Part shown: positions 9,258-18,066 of the stretch, piece by piece
Layout: every line of letters begins with the position of its first letter
Position numbering within the stretch: position 1 is the first letter of the stretch
NCBI GenBank assembly: GCA_018829445.1
Contig: JAHJTV010000038.1
Span: 182,337 to 246,336 of the forward strand
From: a bacterium
GTDB taxonomy: Bacteria > SAR324 > XYD2-FULL-50-16
DNA: 64,000 nt
Direction: 5' to 3'
The notes under the pieces: generated by a model
Database searches by the model: none
Seen by the model: the letters and a program-made list of their open reading frames with translations, nothing else
Told to the model about the DNA's origin: nothing
Program-made: the position numbers and the translations under genes

Positions 9258-10769
9258 TTATTCACTAAGATCTTCTCGATTCAAATCAAAGAGTTTAATG
9301 AGATTATTCAATTGTGACCTGGAGAGTCCCACTTTTTTTGATGTGAGACTGATATTCCAGTTGAATTCCTTCAGCTTTTCCAGGATGAAGGTTTTCTGGA
9401 ATTGCTGGGTCGCTTCCTTATAACTCGACTCAGAGGTTTCATCAGGTTGGTCTTTCTCCTCTGTCGGGAAGAGATGCTCCGGCAGCAGTTCGCTTTTTTC
9501 GTCTGCTGCCGCCCTGATCAAGGCTGATTCGATAGTATGTCTCAATTCTCTTATGTTGCCTTTCCACTCCCTTGAGACCAGTTGCACCAGTGCCGAAGCA
9601 GACAGGTTAATAGGGGAAAGGCCGTGCTTCTGACATAAGGAAGAGCAGAAGTAATCAGCCAGTTCCTCTATATCGGTTTTTCTTTCGGCAAGATCAGGCA
9701 TATTAATAGTAAATGTGTTGATGCGGTAGTAAAGATCTTCCCTGAATGATCGATTCGCCACAGCTTCTTCAAGATCAATATTGGATGCTGTTATAACCCT
9801 GACATCCGCTTTTTCCGGACTTGATGAGCCAAGCGGATAGTACTCTCCCGACTCCATAAGCTGCAAGAGCTTTGCCTGAGCTGAAAAGCTCAATTCGCTG
9901 ATCTCATCCAGAAACAGTGTACCACTTTTTGCGGCAGCTATTTTGCCCTTAACCGGACGGGTTGCCCCAGAATGGCCCCCGGCATATGACCCGAACAGCT
10001 CATTTTCAATCAGATTTTCAGGGAGAGCTGCACAGTTCAATTCGACGAACGGGTACTCCGCTTGAAAACCATTTAAGTGAATGATCCTTGCCATCTGAGT
10101 TTTTCCTGTACCGGAATTCCCAGTGAACAAAACATTCACTGACAGTGGAGCAACAATTAAAGCTGATTTCAAAACCCTTGCCAAACTTTTACTTTTCCCG
10201 ACAACGTTCTGAAGAAAATATTTTTTCCTCAGTTCGGAGGTGTAGTCAAATACCGGTTGACGACTTTGGTTAATCAATAGTTGATCCAATAAAGGAGCGA
10301 TATGCCGGGTGAACAGTTTGATCTCATGAATCAGATGCTCAGAACCCACATTGAACTCACCTCCCCCTTGTAAATATAATACGCCGTAAACGTTCTCCGT
10401 ATAGATGGGGACACAAAGAACAGCTTTAATGTTGGCTTGTTGGACACTTTTCCTTTCCTTGAATCTCGGATCGGTAATAGCCGAATGGGTTTGAATGATC
10501 TGCTTATCATCCAATGCCTTCTTAATCACACCGTGAGAAATTATTTTTTGAACCTGATCAATCTCTCTGCTGGAGAAACTGAGTGAGGCCCGAACCTCTT
10601 GTCCATGGATGTCCCTAACCTCCAGATAACCCTGATCGGCTTTCGCAATAGCAACCAGCAACCGTACAGCGTGATTCAGGAAATCATCCGTTTCAATGGT
10701 TTGATTAATGGAGAGCAGATGAAGATATAAGTCCCTTTGAAATCTTATTTGTCCGGAGTTTGCTGTCAT
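9258..10769 (-). CDS. GAF-domain sigma54-dependent transcriptional activator with altered GAFTGA loop
   Basis: A 503-residue enhancer-binding protein. A GAF sensor domain spans about 20-165. The AAA+ domain (about 185-415) has Walker A TGNSGTGK, Walker B GTLFLDEI and arginine-finger region FREDLYYRI. A Fis-type helix-turn-helix is at the C-terminus (SLTSKKVGLSRSQLNNLI). The sigma54-contacting loop, normally GAFTGA, reads GGHSGA (about 264-269), losing the Phe and Thr that touch sigma54. There is no receiver domain, so control through the neighbouring kinase is plausible. The ribosome binding site is weak (GGAATAGAG). Confidence 0.93.
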   Translation of the reverse strand: MTANSGQIRFQRDLYLHLLSINQTIETDDFLNHAVRLLVAIAKADQGYLEVRDIHGQEVRASLSFSSREIDQVQKIISHGVIKKALDDKQIIQTHSAITDPRFKERKSVQQANIKAVLCVPIYTENVYGVLYLQGGGEFNVGSEHLIHEIKLFTRHIAPLLDQLLINQSRQPVFDYTSELRKKYFLQNVVGKSKSLARVLKSALIVAPLSVNVLFTGNSGTGKTQMARIIHLNGFQAEYPFVELNCAALPENLIENELFGSYAGGHSGATRPVKGKIAAAKSGTLFLDEISELSFSAQAKLLQLMESGEYYPLGSSSPEKADVRVITASNIDLEEAVANRSFREDLYYRINTFTINMPDLAERKTDIEELADYFCSSLCQKHGLSPINLSASALVQLVSREWKGNIRELRHTIESALIRAAADEKSELLPEHLFPTEEKDQPDETSESSYKEATQQFQKTFILEKLKEFNWNISLTSKKVGLSRSQLNNLIKLFDLNREDLSE

Positions 10770-11286
10770 ACAGGTCTCTATTCCTATGGAAAGCCCAAGA
10801 AAGAATACTGATTAGCTGGATTGTTCACAAAACTGTACGACATTATCCGGCGATGTCAAGTTTTTTGGACACCTCACCTAATATCGATCGGTTTCCTTAT
10901 CAAAGTTTTAAGTATCATTAAAAAATTCATAAAGTTAGGATTTCACGGATATTTCTGCTTTTGGCCTTTTATTAGCAAAGGATAAATCAGTATTCCGGCT
11001 CAGAATCGTAAAATGGACAAGTTCATTCAGCAGCAATTTTGAAAGGTCAATGGTTGGTTTTAAATTCAGCATCTACCGCTAATGTCTACTTGGTTGCTAT
11101 TGATATTTTCGGAAGATTGTCATGCGATGATTTTGAATAGAATCATCGTATGATAATCTTGAATTAAGCTTTACATTTTCGACTTTTAGCAAACCTTTTC
11201 CATCATCAAATAGTCAAAATTAGTTTGATAGTTAAGTCTTTCATATGCAAGAGCTGTATCTTAAAAAACCAGCAATGGAGGCACAA
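10770..11286. other. divergent intergenic region with inverted repeat
   Basis: This region of about 515 bp separates the sigma54 activator (minus) from the Asp-rich lipoprotein gene (plus) and must hold promoters for both. The only clear element is the inverted repeat at 11121-11152. I found no convincing -24/-12 sigma54 promoter by eye. Confidence 0.5.
11121..11152. promoter_or_regulatory. inverted repeat, possible operator
   Basis: CATGCGATGATT (11121-11132) and AATCATCGTATG (11141-11152) pair at 11 of 12 positions around an 8-nt spacer, about 135 bp upstream of the lipoprotein start. It is not followed by a T-run. A regulator site is more likely than a terminator. Confidence 0.45.
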
Positions 11287-13068
11287 ATGAAACAAGCACA
11301 TTCTTTCAAACCATGGTTAACGATCTTTCTGGTGATTGCATTGATCTTCCTTGGCGGATGCATCTCCAATGACGATGACGATGACGATGACAACGATTCG
11401 CCGTCAACCGCAGTAACGACAAACACCATCACAGGAACCGCCGCTGCGGGACTACCCATTATCGGAATCGTCAATGTCAAGGGAGCGAACGGCAATACAG
11501 CCTCTGCCGATATTGATTCGGACGGCAATTATGAACTTGATGTGACCAGCCTAACAGCACCCTATGTCCTGAAGGCAGTCGGCAGGGTGAACGATGAGAG
11601 CGTTGAACTCTATTCCACAGGTGTTGCCGCAGGTAATATCAACATCACACCGATCACAAACTATATCACGAGCAAGGTAATTCCTAACCTGGATACCGCG
11701 TTTGACAACTGGGCGACTGAAAGCACATCTGTCAACGCCACTGCCCTGCAGGCAGCAGAGGCAGCTGTCCAGAAGCAGATGGCACCGATCCTGAAAGCGT
11801 ATGGCATCACAGACGAAATTGATTTGATGAGTGTAGAGTTCGATACCGATCACTCGGGAATGGATGCTGTACTGGATATTATCGAGATTGAGATCGACGA
11901 TTCCAACAACGTGACTATCACCAACACAGCTACTAATACAACCGTTACCGGTGACGAGATTTTCAGCGACAGCGAGGGGACGGCGCTGGTACTGGTGATC
12001 AGTGAAACAGCAGCCATGAATGTTTTCTGGTCCCGTGTCTCGGAGCTGTTTGCCTCATCAATGCCAACGGCATCGCAGATTGATTCCCAGATTGCACCCT
12101 TTGTGGCAGATGATTTTATAGGAAGCGGCGGTACAACAAAGTCGGATGAGATGAACTGCTGGGTAGCGGGAAATTGCATGCCCACTGGTGTCAGCTTTTC
12201 TTTGACAATCAACTGTCCAATGGAAAGCTCAGAGTTCAGTGCCAGCTATTCCAAGGGATACTGGGTTAATGTCTATTACTCGTTTGGCTCAACTGAGGGG
12301 ATCATGAGAACCGCTATGGTATATAATGGCACCAACTGGCTCTGGTACGGCAACCAAGAATGGGTGAATATCTGGTTCAAGTTCGGGGCAACAAAACGGA
12401 TTAACACCGACGGCAGCGTTAACTACAACTCTGACTTTTTTATCGATGTCGAAGATCAAAAAAACTATGCCTACAATGCCGGAATCCGCTATACGCTGCT
12501 GAAGGGACCTGGATTCCCGGTGGACGTGGGAGACGGGTATCGGTATCTGTCCCAGGCAACCGGATTTCCGGATGACAATTTCAGCCCGGATACGTACACC
12601 TTCACGGATGATGCAAGTGTGTCAACGGTCCCCGAAAATTCGGAATATTGGATTATGCTCTTCGAAACAAACGACTTTTACAGTACATCACCGCTACAGA
12701 CCTATAAAAGGACTGTTCCAGGAAAACCGTTTCTACCGACCGAGATAAGCGACAATATGTTTCCGACCTTCACCCAGCCGAACAGCAATAGCATTTCGGC
12801 ATTAAATATCGGTGGCAATGTCACCTATACCTGGACCAACCATGCCGAATGCAAGGTGGAGAACGCATGGTTCTCATGGTGCACGGGAGGTGGCCCTTGG
12901 AGCGGCGGGACATGTCTGGAGATGAGCAAAGGTGTGACTCAGGGAGCGGAGACGATCACATTTGACACATCCCATAACACTATCTCATCACCTGACTGGG
13001 GCCGGGTTGAAATACTATGCAACGACCTGCAGGGGAGAAAGCGCTGGATTGACTGGTACATGCAGTAA
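11287..13068 (+). CDS. Asp-rich outer-surface or periplasmic lipoprotein
   Basis: A 593-residue exported lipoprotein. The signal sequence MKQAHSFKPWLTIFLVIALI leads to the lipobox LGGC (Cys25), immediately followed by an acidic linker with seven Asp in a row. Residues of about 40-110 resemble a carboxypeptidase-regulatory-like or transthyretin-like beta domain (ITGTAAAGLPIIGIVNVKG... DSDGNYELDV). The rest is unassigned and rich in aromatic and Asn residues. The start is set at 11287, not at the upstream in-frame ATG at 11245, because GGAGG at 11277-11281 has ideal spacing and the signal peptide then begins correctly. It probably has its own promoter. Confidence 0.85.
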   Translation: MKQAHSFKPWLTIFLVIALIFLGGCISNDDDDDDDNDSPSTAVTTNTITGTAAAGLPIIGIVNVKGANGNTASADIDSDGNYELDVTSLTAPYVLKAVGRVNDESVELYSTGVAAGNINITPITNYITSKVIPNLDTAFDNWATESTSVNATALQAAEAAVQKQMAPILKAYGITDEIDLMSVEFDTDHSGMDAVLDIIEIEIDDSNNVTITNTATNTTVTGDEIFSDSEGTALVLVISETAAMNVFWSRVSELFASSMPTASQIDSQIAPFVADDFIGSGGTTKSDEMNCWVAGNCMPTGVSFSLTINCPMESSEFSASYSKGYWVNVYYSFGSTEGIMRTAMVYNGTNWLWYGNQEWVNIWFKFGATKRINTDGSVNYNSDFFIDVEDQKNYAYNAGIRYTLLKGPGFPVDVGDGYRYLSQATGFPDDNFSPDTYTFTDDASVSTVPENSEYWIMLFETNDFYSTSPLQTYKRTVPGKPFLPTEISDNMFPTFTQPNSNSISALNIGGNVTYTWTNHAECKVENAWFSWCTGGGPWSGGTCLEMSKGVTQGAETITFDTSHNTISSPDWGRVEILCNDLQGRKRWIDWYMQ

Positions 13069-13084
13069 TCGAAGCAACGTAAAA

Positions 13085-13147
13085 GGGGACGTTCTTTACT
13101 AAGTGTACAAACTGGTTTTGACCTGATAAAAGAGTCTGCTGTTGACT
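13085..13147 (+). repeat. 63-bp direct repeat, copy 2
   Basis: Matches 2564-2626 with a single base difference. It begins 16 bp after the lipoprotein stop codon. No inverted partner was found nearby, so it looks like a solo end or fragment. Confidence 0.75.
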
Positions 13148-13231
13148 CACATGCAGCAGTAGATATACTTGGAATTCCCAGCAAATTCCCTGTCGAAACT
13201 TTGGTCAATTCTAATAATCGGTGAATACTAG

Positions 13232-13321
13232 TGGCGGAGAGACAGGGATTCGAACCCTGGGTAAGTTCGCACCTACAGTTGATTTCGAATCAACCGCCTT
13301 CGTCCACTCGGCCATCTCTCC
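13232..13321 (-). tRNA. tRNA-Ser (anticodon CGA)
   Basis: On the minus strand the 90-nt gene begins GGAGAGATGGCCGAGTGG and ends with TCTCTCC, discriminator G and an encoded CCA. The acceptor stem GGAGAGA pairs with TCTCTCC. The anticodon stem GTTGA/TCAAC encloses the loop TTCGAAA, giving anticodon CGA. The T arm contains GGTTCGAATCC. A long variable arm is present, as expected for a class II serine tRNA. It reads UCG codons. Confidence 0.95.
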
Positions 13322-13450
13322 GGTTTACTGGATTTAGATTTTAAACATCCATTTAATTGCAGTCAATCAAATGTCACCAATAATGTCCTTTTTTGCCTCT
13401 GTATTCAAACTACTATGAGCATTATCAAAAGTTTCACCTGGTTTTGGTTT

Positions 13451-14326
13451 CTATTTTGTCCCTAGAATATGTCTTGCTTCGCTGATTGTTGCCGGTTCTC
13501 TTCCGGAGGCCCTTACCCGCTTTACCAACTCTGAAATCAGTTGCCCGTTGTTTGAAGCCTTTTCACCACTGGGAAGATAGAAGGTATCCTCCAATCCGGT
13601 TCTAACATTGCCGCCCAGATCAATACATTTTTGATGCAGATCCCATACTTTTTCTCTGCCTGGTCCTGTCGCTATCACTTGCCAATGTGATTTATCCGGC
13701 AGTTCATTTATCAGAATTGGGAGCAGATCACTGTTAGCCGGCATTCCACTATCCACACCCATGACGAAAGAGACATGTGCTTCTCCTGCAAACATCCCGT
13801 TTGCTTTGAACATGGAAACACTTCTCACAATCCCGGTATCAAAGCACTCAAATTCCGGAACAATGTTGTTTTTCTTCATGACTTCCGCAAATGTTGCCAC
13901 TTTCTCCACCGGATTGTCGAACATAATTGGCGGCCAGGCCCATGAGCCATCTTTCCTTATTTTCAGGTAGTTGAGAGAACCCGCATTGCAAGCTGCCATT
14001 TCAGGTTGGAATGCCTCAAGGCAGGATATGGGGCCTGACAGGTCGTTTCCAACAATACCGGTACTCATGCAGATAATAATATCAGAGACTCTTTCCCTGA
14101 TTGCTTTTAGTATGTCACCAACCTGCTGAAGATCCCAGGTAGGAAATGCTTCCAGTCCTGGTGCCTGGTTGCGAAAATGGCAGTGAACGACCGAAGCACC
14201 GGCGTTGTATGCCTGTTCGGTTGCGTCAGCCATTTCGGTCGGGGTGACCGGGACATTGAACTTTGTCGGATCCGTTAAAACGCCGGTAAGTGCACATGTT
14301 ACAATCACCTTGTCAGATATTGCCAT
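13451..14326 (-). CDS. BKACE-family (DUF849) beta-keto acid cleavage enzyme
   Basis: This 291-residue enzyme belongs to the 3-keto-5-aminohexanoate cleavage (Kce/BKACE) family. Family members use Zn2+ to condense a beta-keto acid with acetyl-CoA, giving acetoacetate and a new acyl-CoA. The metal-binding HxH is in VVHCHFR (about residues 45-49) and the family Glu is in GLEDTFYLP (about 233). The start is the ATG at 14326, preceded by AGGAGG; the longer frame to 14479 lacks such a site. It is separated from the ligase operon by the oppositely oriented binding-protein gene. Its substrate cannot be read from the sequence. It could supply acetoacetate and an acyl-CoA without ATP in the same catabolic programme. 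Confidence 0.92.
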   Translation of the reverse strand: MAISDKVIVTCALTGVLTDPTKFNVPVTPTEMADATEQAYNAGASVVHCHFRNQAPGLEAFPTWDLQQVGDILKAIRERVSDIIICMSTGIVGNDLSGPISCLEAFQPEMAACNAGSLNYLKIRKDGSWAWPPIMFDNPVEKVATFAEVMKKNNIVPEFECFDTGIVRSVSMFKANGMFAGEAHVSFVMGVDSGMPANSDLLPILINELPDKSHWQVIATGPGREKVWDLHQKCIDLGGNVRTGLEDTFYLPSGEKASNNGQLISELVKRVRASGREPATISEARHILGTK

Positions 14327-14714
14327 TATTTCCTCCTGATTGGTTGAAATTGATCGGTAAAAACTGGATGATTTTTGTTGGCGGAAAAAATTATTGCACC
14401 CCGCACATTTCCAGGTAACCACACAAATTAACACCTTGACAGTTATTTGCCATGTACCAGAATGGGTTAATAAAATCAATTTTTAATCGCTGTCAAAAGT
14501 CTCCACAAGGGAGCTTTGCTCATTCAGGAAAAAACCGTTCCATCTTATATATTCTGTTCCAGTTCTTTTACTCTATTTGTAGCTCTAATGTTCTTGCAAA
14601 TTTATCTTTTTTCTGAAAGAGTTAGTTGCGATTTGTTTCTGACATTCAGTTTTGTTCCATACAAAACTGATTTGTAAGATGATATCAACATAAACAATAG
14701 AAAGGAGATGTGTG
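14327..14714. other. divergent promoter region between BKACE and binding-protein genes
   Basis: About 390 bp of A+T-rich DNA between divergent genes; promoters for both are expected here. The inverted repeat at 14647-14669 is the only distinct element. No open frame looks coding. Confidence 0.5.
14647..14669. promoter_or_regulatory. perfect inverted repeat upstream of binding-protein gene
   Basis: CAGTTTTGT (14647-14655), spacer TCCAT, ACAAAACTG (14661-14669). The arms match perfectly, 45 bp before the ATG at 14715. The position suits an operator or a leader hairpin. Confidence 0.5.
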
Positions 14715-15911
14715 ATGAAGAGATTTAGAAATTGGAAATTGATCCTGATTTCAGTGGCATTGTTTTGGTTGCCTTTAGGACTTTACGCTGAGGAAGGACT
14801 GACAGACACCGAAATACACATTGCAAGCTGGGGACCGCAAACGGGTCCGGCAGCAGCCTGGGGCTCTGTTTCGCGTGCCATTGATGCCTATTTCAAGATG
14901 ATAAATGCCGAGGGTGGAATCCACGGTCGAAAAGTGATCTATCATCATTTTGACGATGCCTACAATCCTGCCAAAACTATTGCAGGTGTTAAACAGTTGC
15001 AGGAAAGCAGTCATGGAATTTTTGCCTGGGTTGTGGGTGTTGGTACCGCTCCCGGCATGGCAGTGAAAGACTATCTCATGGAAAGAAAAACACCATGGGT
15101 TGGACCTGCGACTGGTTCAGAAGTATGGACAAATCCGCCAAATAAATACCTGTTCGCTACGTATCCTTATTATTTTAATGAAGCCCAGATTCTGGTCAGA
15201 TATGCTGCCAAGACAATGAATAAAAAACGGATTGCAATCGTTTACCAGAATGATGAATACGGAAAAAGCGGCTTAAGGGGAGCGGAAAAAGAGTTGGGGA
15301 AACTGGGAATGGAACTGGCTGCCGCACTGCCTCTAAATGTTATGGAGAAAGATCTTAAACCATTGATTATGGAACTAAAAAATGCTCAGGCTGATACCGT
15401 ATTGTTGTGGTTAACTCCTTCCGCTGCTGTCCGTACTGTGGGAACGGGAAAGGCAATGCAGTTTGATACCCAGTGGATGAGCACCAGTACCTGTTCGGAT
15501 TTTCCCCTGCTCTATAAAATCAGCCGCGGAGTCATTGAAGGCATGATCACGGGCAGCTTCGGTCTGATTGCAGACTCCGACGATCCCTTGTTGATGAAAT
15601 ACAAGACGGACGCTTTTGAAAAGTATGCACCAAAAGATGAACGTTGGGGAATATTCTGGTATGCAGGGATTGGCTTTATGGAACCGATTGTGGAAGGACT
15701 TAAGATGGCCGGTCGTGACTTATCAAGAGAAAAGCTGGTTGCAGAGATGGAAAAAATCGAAGATTTCCAGGGAATTTTCGGTAAGATCAGCTACAAACCT
15801 TTTGATATCAATGATCCCAAGAGTCGACAGGGGCAACACTCCGTTTTCCTGATTCAAAGTATTGAAGATGGTAAGACTAAAATACTGACCGATTGGATGA
15901 CTGTAGATTAA
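14715..15911 (+). CDS. ABC-type periplasmic substrate-binding protein (branched-chain amino acid/LivK-like family)
   Basis: A 398-residue exported protein with a clear signal peptide (KLILISVALFWLPLGLYA|EEG). The mature part has the type I periplasmic-binding fold of the Leu/Ile/Val and aromatic-acid binding proteins: IHIASWGPQTGP at the start, FDDAYNPAKTIAGVKQL, KRIAIVYQNDEYGKSG in the second lobe, and a DWMTVD end. Such proteins deliver small organic acids or amino acids to an ABC importer. No permease or ATPase gene is in the window, so it is an orphan here. The ATG at 14715 is preferred over GTG at 14712 because AAAGGAG (14701-14707) sits 7 nt upstream. It lies inside the catabolic island in opposite orientation, which suggests it captures an island substrate. 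Confidence 0.9.
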   Translation: MKRFRNWKLILISVALFWLPLGLYAEEGLTDTEIHIASWGPQTGPAAAWGSVSRAIDAYFKMINAEGGIHGRKVIYHHFDDAYNPAKTIAGVKQLQESSHGIFAWVVGVGTAPGMAVKDYLMERKTPWVGPATGSEVWTNPPNKYLFATYPYYFNEAQILVRYAAKTMNKKRIAIVYQNDEYGKSGLRGAEKELGKLGMELAAALPLNVMEKDLKPLIMELKNAQADTVLLWLTPSAAVRTVGTGKAMQFDTQWMSTSTCSDFPLLYKISRGVIEGMITGSFGLIADSDDPLLMKYKTDAFEKYAPKDERWGIFWYAGIGFMEPIVEGLKMAGRDLSREKLVAEMEKIEDFQGIFGKISYKPFDINDPKSRQGQHSVFLIQSIEDGKTKILTDWMTVD

Positions 15912-15953
15912 GCTTCAAATATCTGGAGGGAAAAAAGTGGTACTTGGAAAAGT

Positions 15954-15996
15954 GGCACTTGGAATTTCAAGTAAAGATAATCCAGTGCCCTTTTTT
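15954..15996 (+). terminator. rho-independent terminator after the binding-protein gene
   Basis: GGCACTTGGA (from 15954-15955) pairs with TCCAGTGCC (15981-15989) with one bulged base, followed by C and six T. It lies between the convergent binding-protein and ligase genes. Confidence 0.7.
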
Positions 15997-16018
15997 CATT
16001 ATTCTATCCACGCCTGAC

Positions 16019-17593
16019 TCAAGAGATCATCCGGTCTTTACCCTCCCAATATTTCGCCCGGATGGTCTTCTTGTCCACTTTTCCCAGATTGGTAAGGGGG
16101 ATTGTTTCCCAAAAATCGATCGATTTTGGAGCAACCAGACTTCCCTTTTTCTCTTTGACAAAGTTGATCAGTTCCTCCTGAGTGGCTCCGCCTTTTTCCC
16201 TTAATACAACAATGGCTTTTACCTCCTCGCCCCATTTGTCGTGAGGGATACCTATGACTGTCGTATCCTTGACAGCCGGATGTTCAAAGAGAACATCTTC
16301 AATCTCCCTGGGATAGATATTAAAACCGCCACTGATGATCATATCTTTTTTGCGATCCACAATATAGATAAACCCTTGTTCATCCTTGGTTGCGATATCT
16401 CCGGTATAAAGCCAACCCTCTTTTATGGTGTCCGCCGTTGCATCCGGATTCTTATAATATCCGCTCATCATATTGGCGCACCGGACAACTATCTCCCCGG
16501 GTTCGCCAGTTTTGGCGTCGTTGCCATCTTCACCCACCAGCCTGACTTCACAATGAAAGGTGGGGCGACCGGCTGAGGCGAAAACTTTACGTTCCCTTAC
16601 CGGATCAGCGATTATATGATCTTCACGGGGAAGTACACTGAATGCCATGGGCGCTTCCGTCTGCCCGAACAATTGTGTAAATATGGGACCGAATGTTGTG
16701 ATGGCCTGCTTTAAACGTTCGGGAGCGATGGCTGACGCACCATAAATTATATTGGATAGACTGCTCAGGTCGTATTTTTTCAGTTCCGGATAATCCAGAA
16801 GAACATATATCATGGTTGGCACAAGGAAAGTCATTGTGACTTTTTCCTTTTGAACCGTTTCCAGGAATTCCTTCGGGTCAAAATGATCCATGATGACACA
16901 GCGTCCGTTTCTCAGAAGAACCGGCAACATCAAACACCCTCCGGCATGGGTCAGTGGTGTCATATAAGCAAACACCTCTTCCCGCCCAAAGTCGAACTCC
17001 AAAGATTCGATCAGGATGGTATATACCCAGGCGCGATGGGATAGCATAACACCCTTTGGCTTCCCTGTGGTTCCGCCCGTGTAATAGATACCAACCAGGT
17101 CTTCGGGATCGATATCCGCTTTGAAATCCGACGGTTCGTTTTCCTTCATCATCGTCTGCATATGAAGGTGGCTTTCCGCCACGTTTGCGGGATTTTCGGC
17201 GACACAGATATAGTTTTTTACCGTTTCCAGCATCGGCATCATCCCTTTAATGCGTCCAGCCAATTTTTCATGGTATATCAGGGTTGTGCATTCGACCTGG
17301 TTTAACATATAGATGTGATCATCGGGATTCAGCAACACCGCCAGAGGGATCCGGGTACAGCCGATCTTGGCGACCGCATATTCGCAGAAAACATACTCCG
17401 GGCAGTTCGCCATTAAAAATCCGACCCGATCCCCTTTCCTTAGACCCAGTCCGTTTAGCGCTGTCACCAGACAATCGGCGTTGTATCCCATCTCACGATA
17501 GGTATAAGATTTATCTTTAAAAGTGATGGCCGTGTTGTTGCCATAATACTCAACACAACGGTCGTATAGATCACCAATGGTTAAGGTTATCAT
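16019..17593 (-). CDS. AMP-dependent acyl-CoA ligase (first of three)
   Basis: This 524-residue ANL-superfamily enzyme activates a carboxylic acid to its CoA thioester via an acyl-AMP. The P-loop-like motif YTGGTTGKPKGVMLSH lies near residue 165, the hinge/ATP motif GWLYTGD near 390, DRKKDMIISGGFNIYP near 410, and the C-terminal catalytic lysine in NLGKVDKKTI. The substrate is not readable. The gene follows the MaoC gene after 23 bp with GGGAG before ATG, as the last gene of the minus-strand run. Confidence 0.95.
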   Translation of the reverse strand: MITLTIGDLYDRCVEYYGNNTAITFKDKSYTYREMGYNADCLVTALNGLGLRKGDRVGFLMANCPEYVFCEYAVAKIGCTRIPLAVLLNPDDHIYMLNQVECTTLIYHEKLAGRIKGMMPMLETVKNYICVAENPANVAESHLHMQTMMKENEPSDFKADIDPEDLVGIYYTGGTTGKPKGVMLSHRAWVYTILIESLEFDFGREEVFAYMTPLTHAGGCLMLPVLLRNGRCVIMDHFDPKEFLETVQKEKVTMTFLVPTMIYVLLDYPELKKYDLSSLSNIIYGASAIAPERLKQAITTFGPIFTQLFGQTEAPMAFSVLPREDHIIADPVRERKVFASAGRPTFHCEVRLVGEDGNDAKTGEPGEIVVRCANMMSGYYKNPDATADTIKEGWLYTGDIATKDEQGFIYIVDRKKDMIISGGFNIYPREIEDVLFEHPAVKDTTVIGIPHDKWGEEVKAIVVLREKGGATQEELINFVKEKKGSLVAPKSIDFWETIPLTNLGKVDKKTIRAKYWEGKDRMIS

Positions 17594-17616
17594 GATTTCT
17601 CCCTTGTGTTTTTGGT

Positions 17617-18066
17617 TTAAACTCGCATATGAAACATCATCTTGTAATCCAAATCCATCACAGTTTCATCTCTTTGGTTTTTAATGGTGTATTTCCAGGT
17701 TTGGATTCCCTGTTTAGGGTTTTTTGTTTCCCGTTTATCTTTGACTTCCACCTCAACCCGAATCGTATCACCGATTTTGACGGGAGCGTACATTTTCATG
17801 TTATCCACTCCCAACCAGGCAATCGCTGAATCGCCCGCAAATCCAGCTGACCCGACCAATCCGACTGCCATGGCGAAAATCATCGGTCCGTGAACCAGTC
17901 TTTCTCCGAATTGTGATTTGGCCGCATATTCCTTATCCATATGCAATGGATAAAAATCCATCGTCAATCCGGCCCAATTTACTACATGCGTTTCAGTCAT
18001 GGTGATAGCCTGGGTGTGATAGATATCGCCGACGTTAAAGTCGTTTCCGTACATACTTGGAGCCAT
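17617..18066 (-). CDS. MaoC-like (R)-specific enoyl-CoA hydratase/dehydratase
   Basis: A 149-residue hot-dog-fold protein. The hydratase 2 motif is seen as GLTMDFYPLHMDKEYA (Asp37 and His42 as the likely catalytic pair), followed by GERLVHGPM. Family members hydrate enoyl-CoA to (R)-3-hydroxyacyl-CoA. This short single-domain form is common in side-chain and ring-fission beta-oxidation. It lies between the DUF35 gene and the ligase gene in one orientation, so it probably hydrates the enoyl-CoA made by a neighbouring dehydrogenase before retro-aldol or thiolytic cleavage. Confidence 0.9.
   Translation of the reverse strand: MAPSMYGNDFNVGDIYHTQAITMTETHVVNWAGLTMDFYPLHMDKEYAAKSQFGERLVHGPMIFAMAVGLVGSAGFAGDSAIAWLGVDNMKMYAPVKIGDTIRVEVEVKDKRETKNPKQGIQTWKYTIKNQRDETVMDLDYKMMFHMRV

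Noticed and set aside
15893..16204. Plus-strand frame of 103 codons between the binding protein and ligase
   Set aside because: It overlaps the terminator and the end of the ligase on the other strand; a shadow frame.
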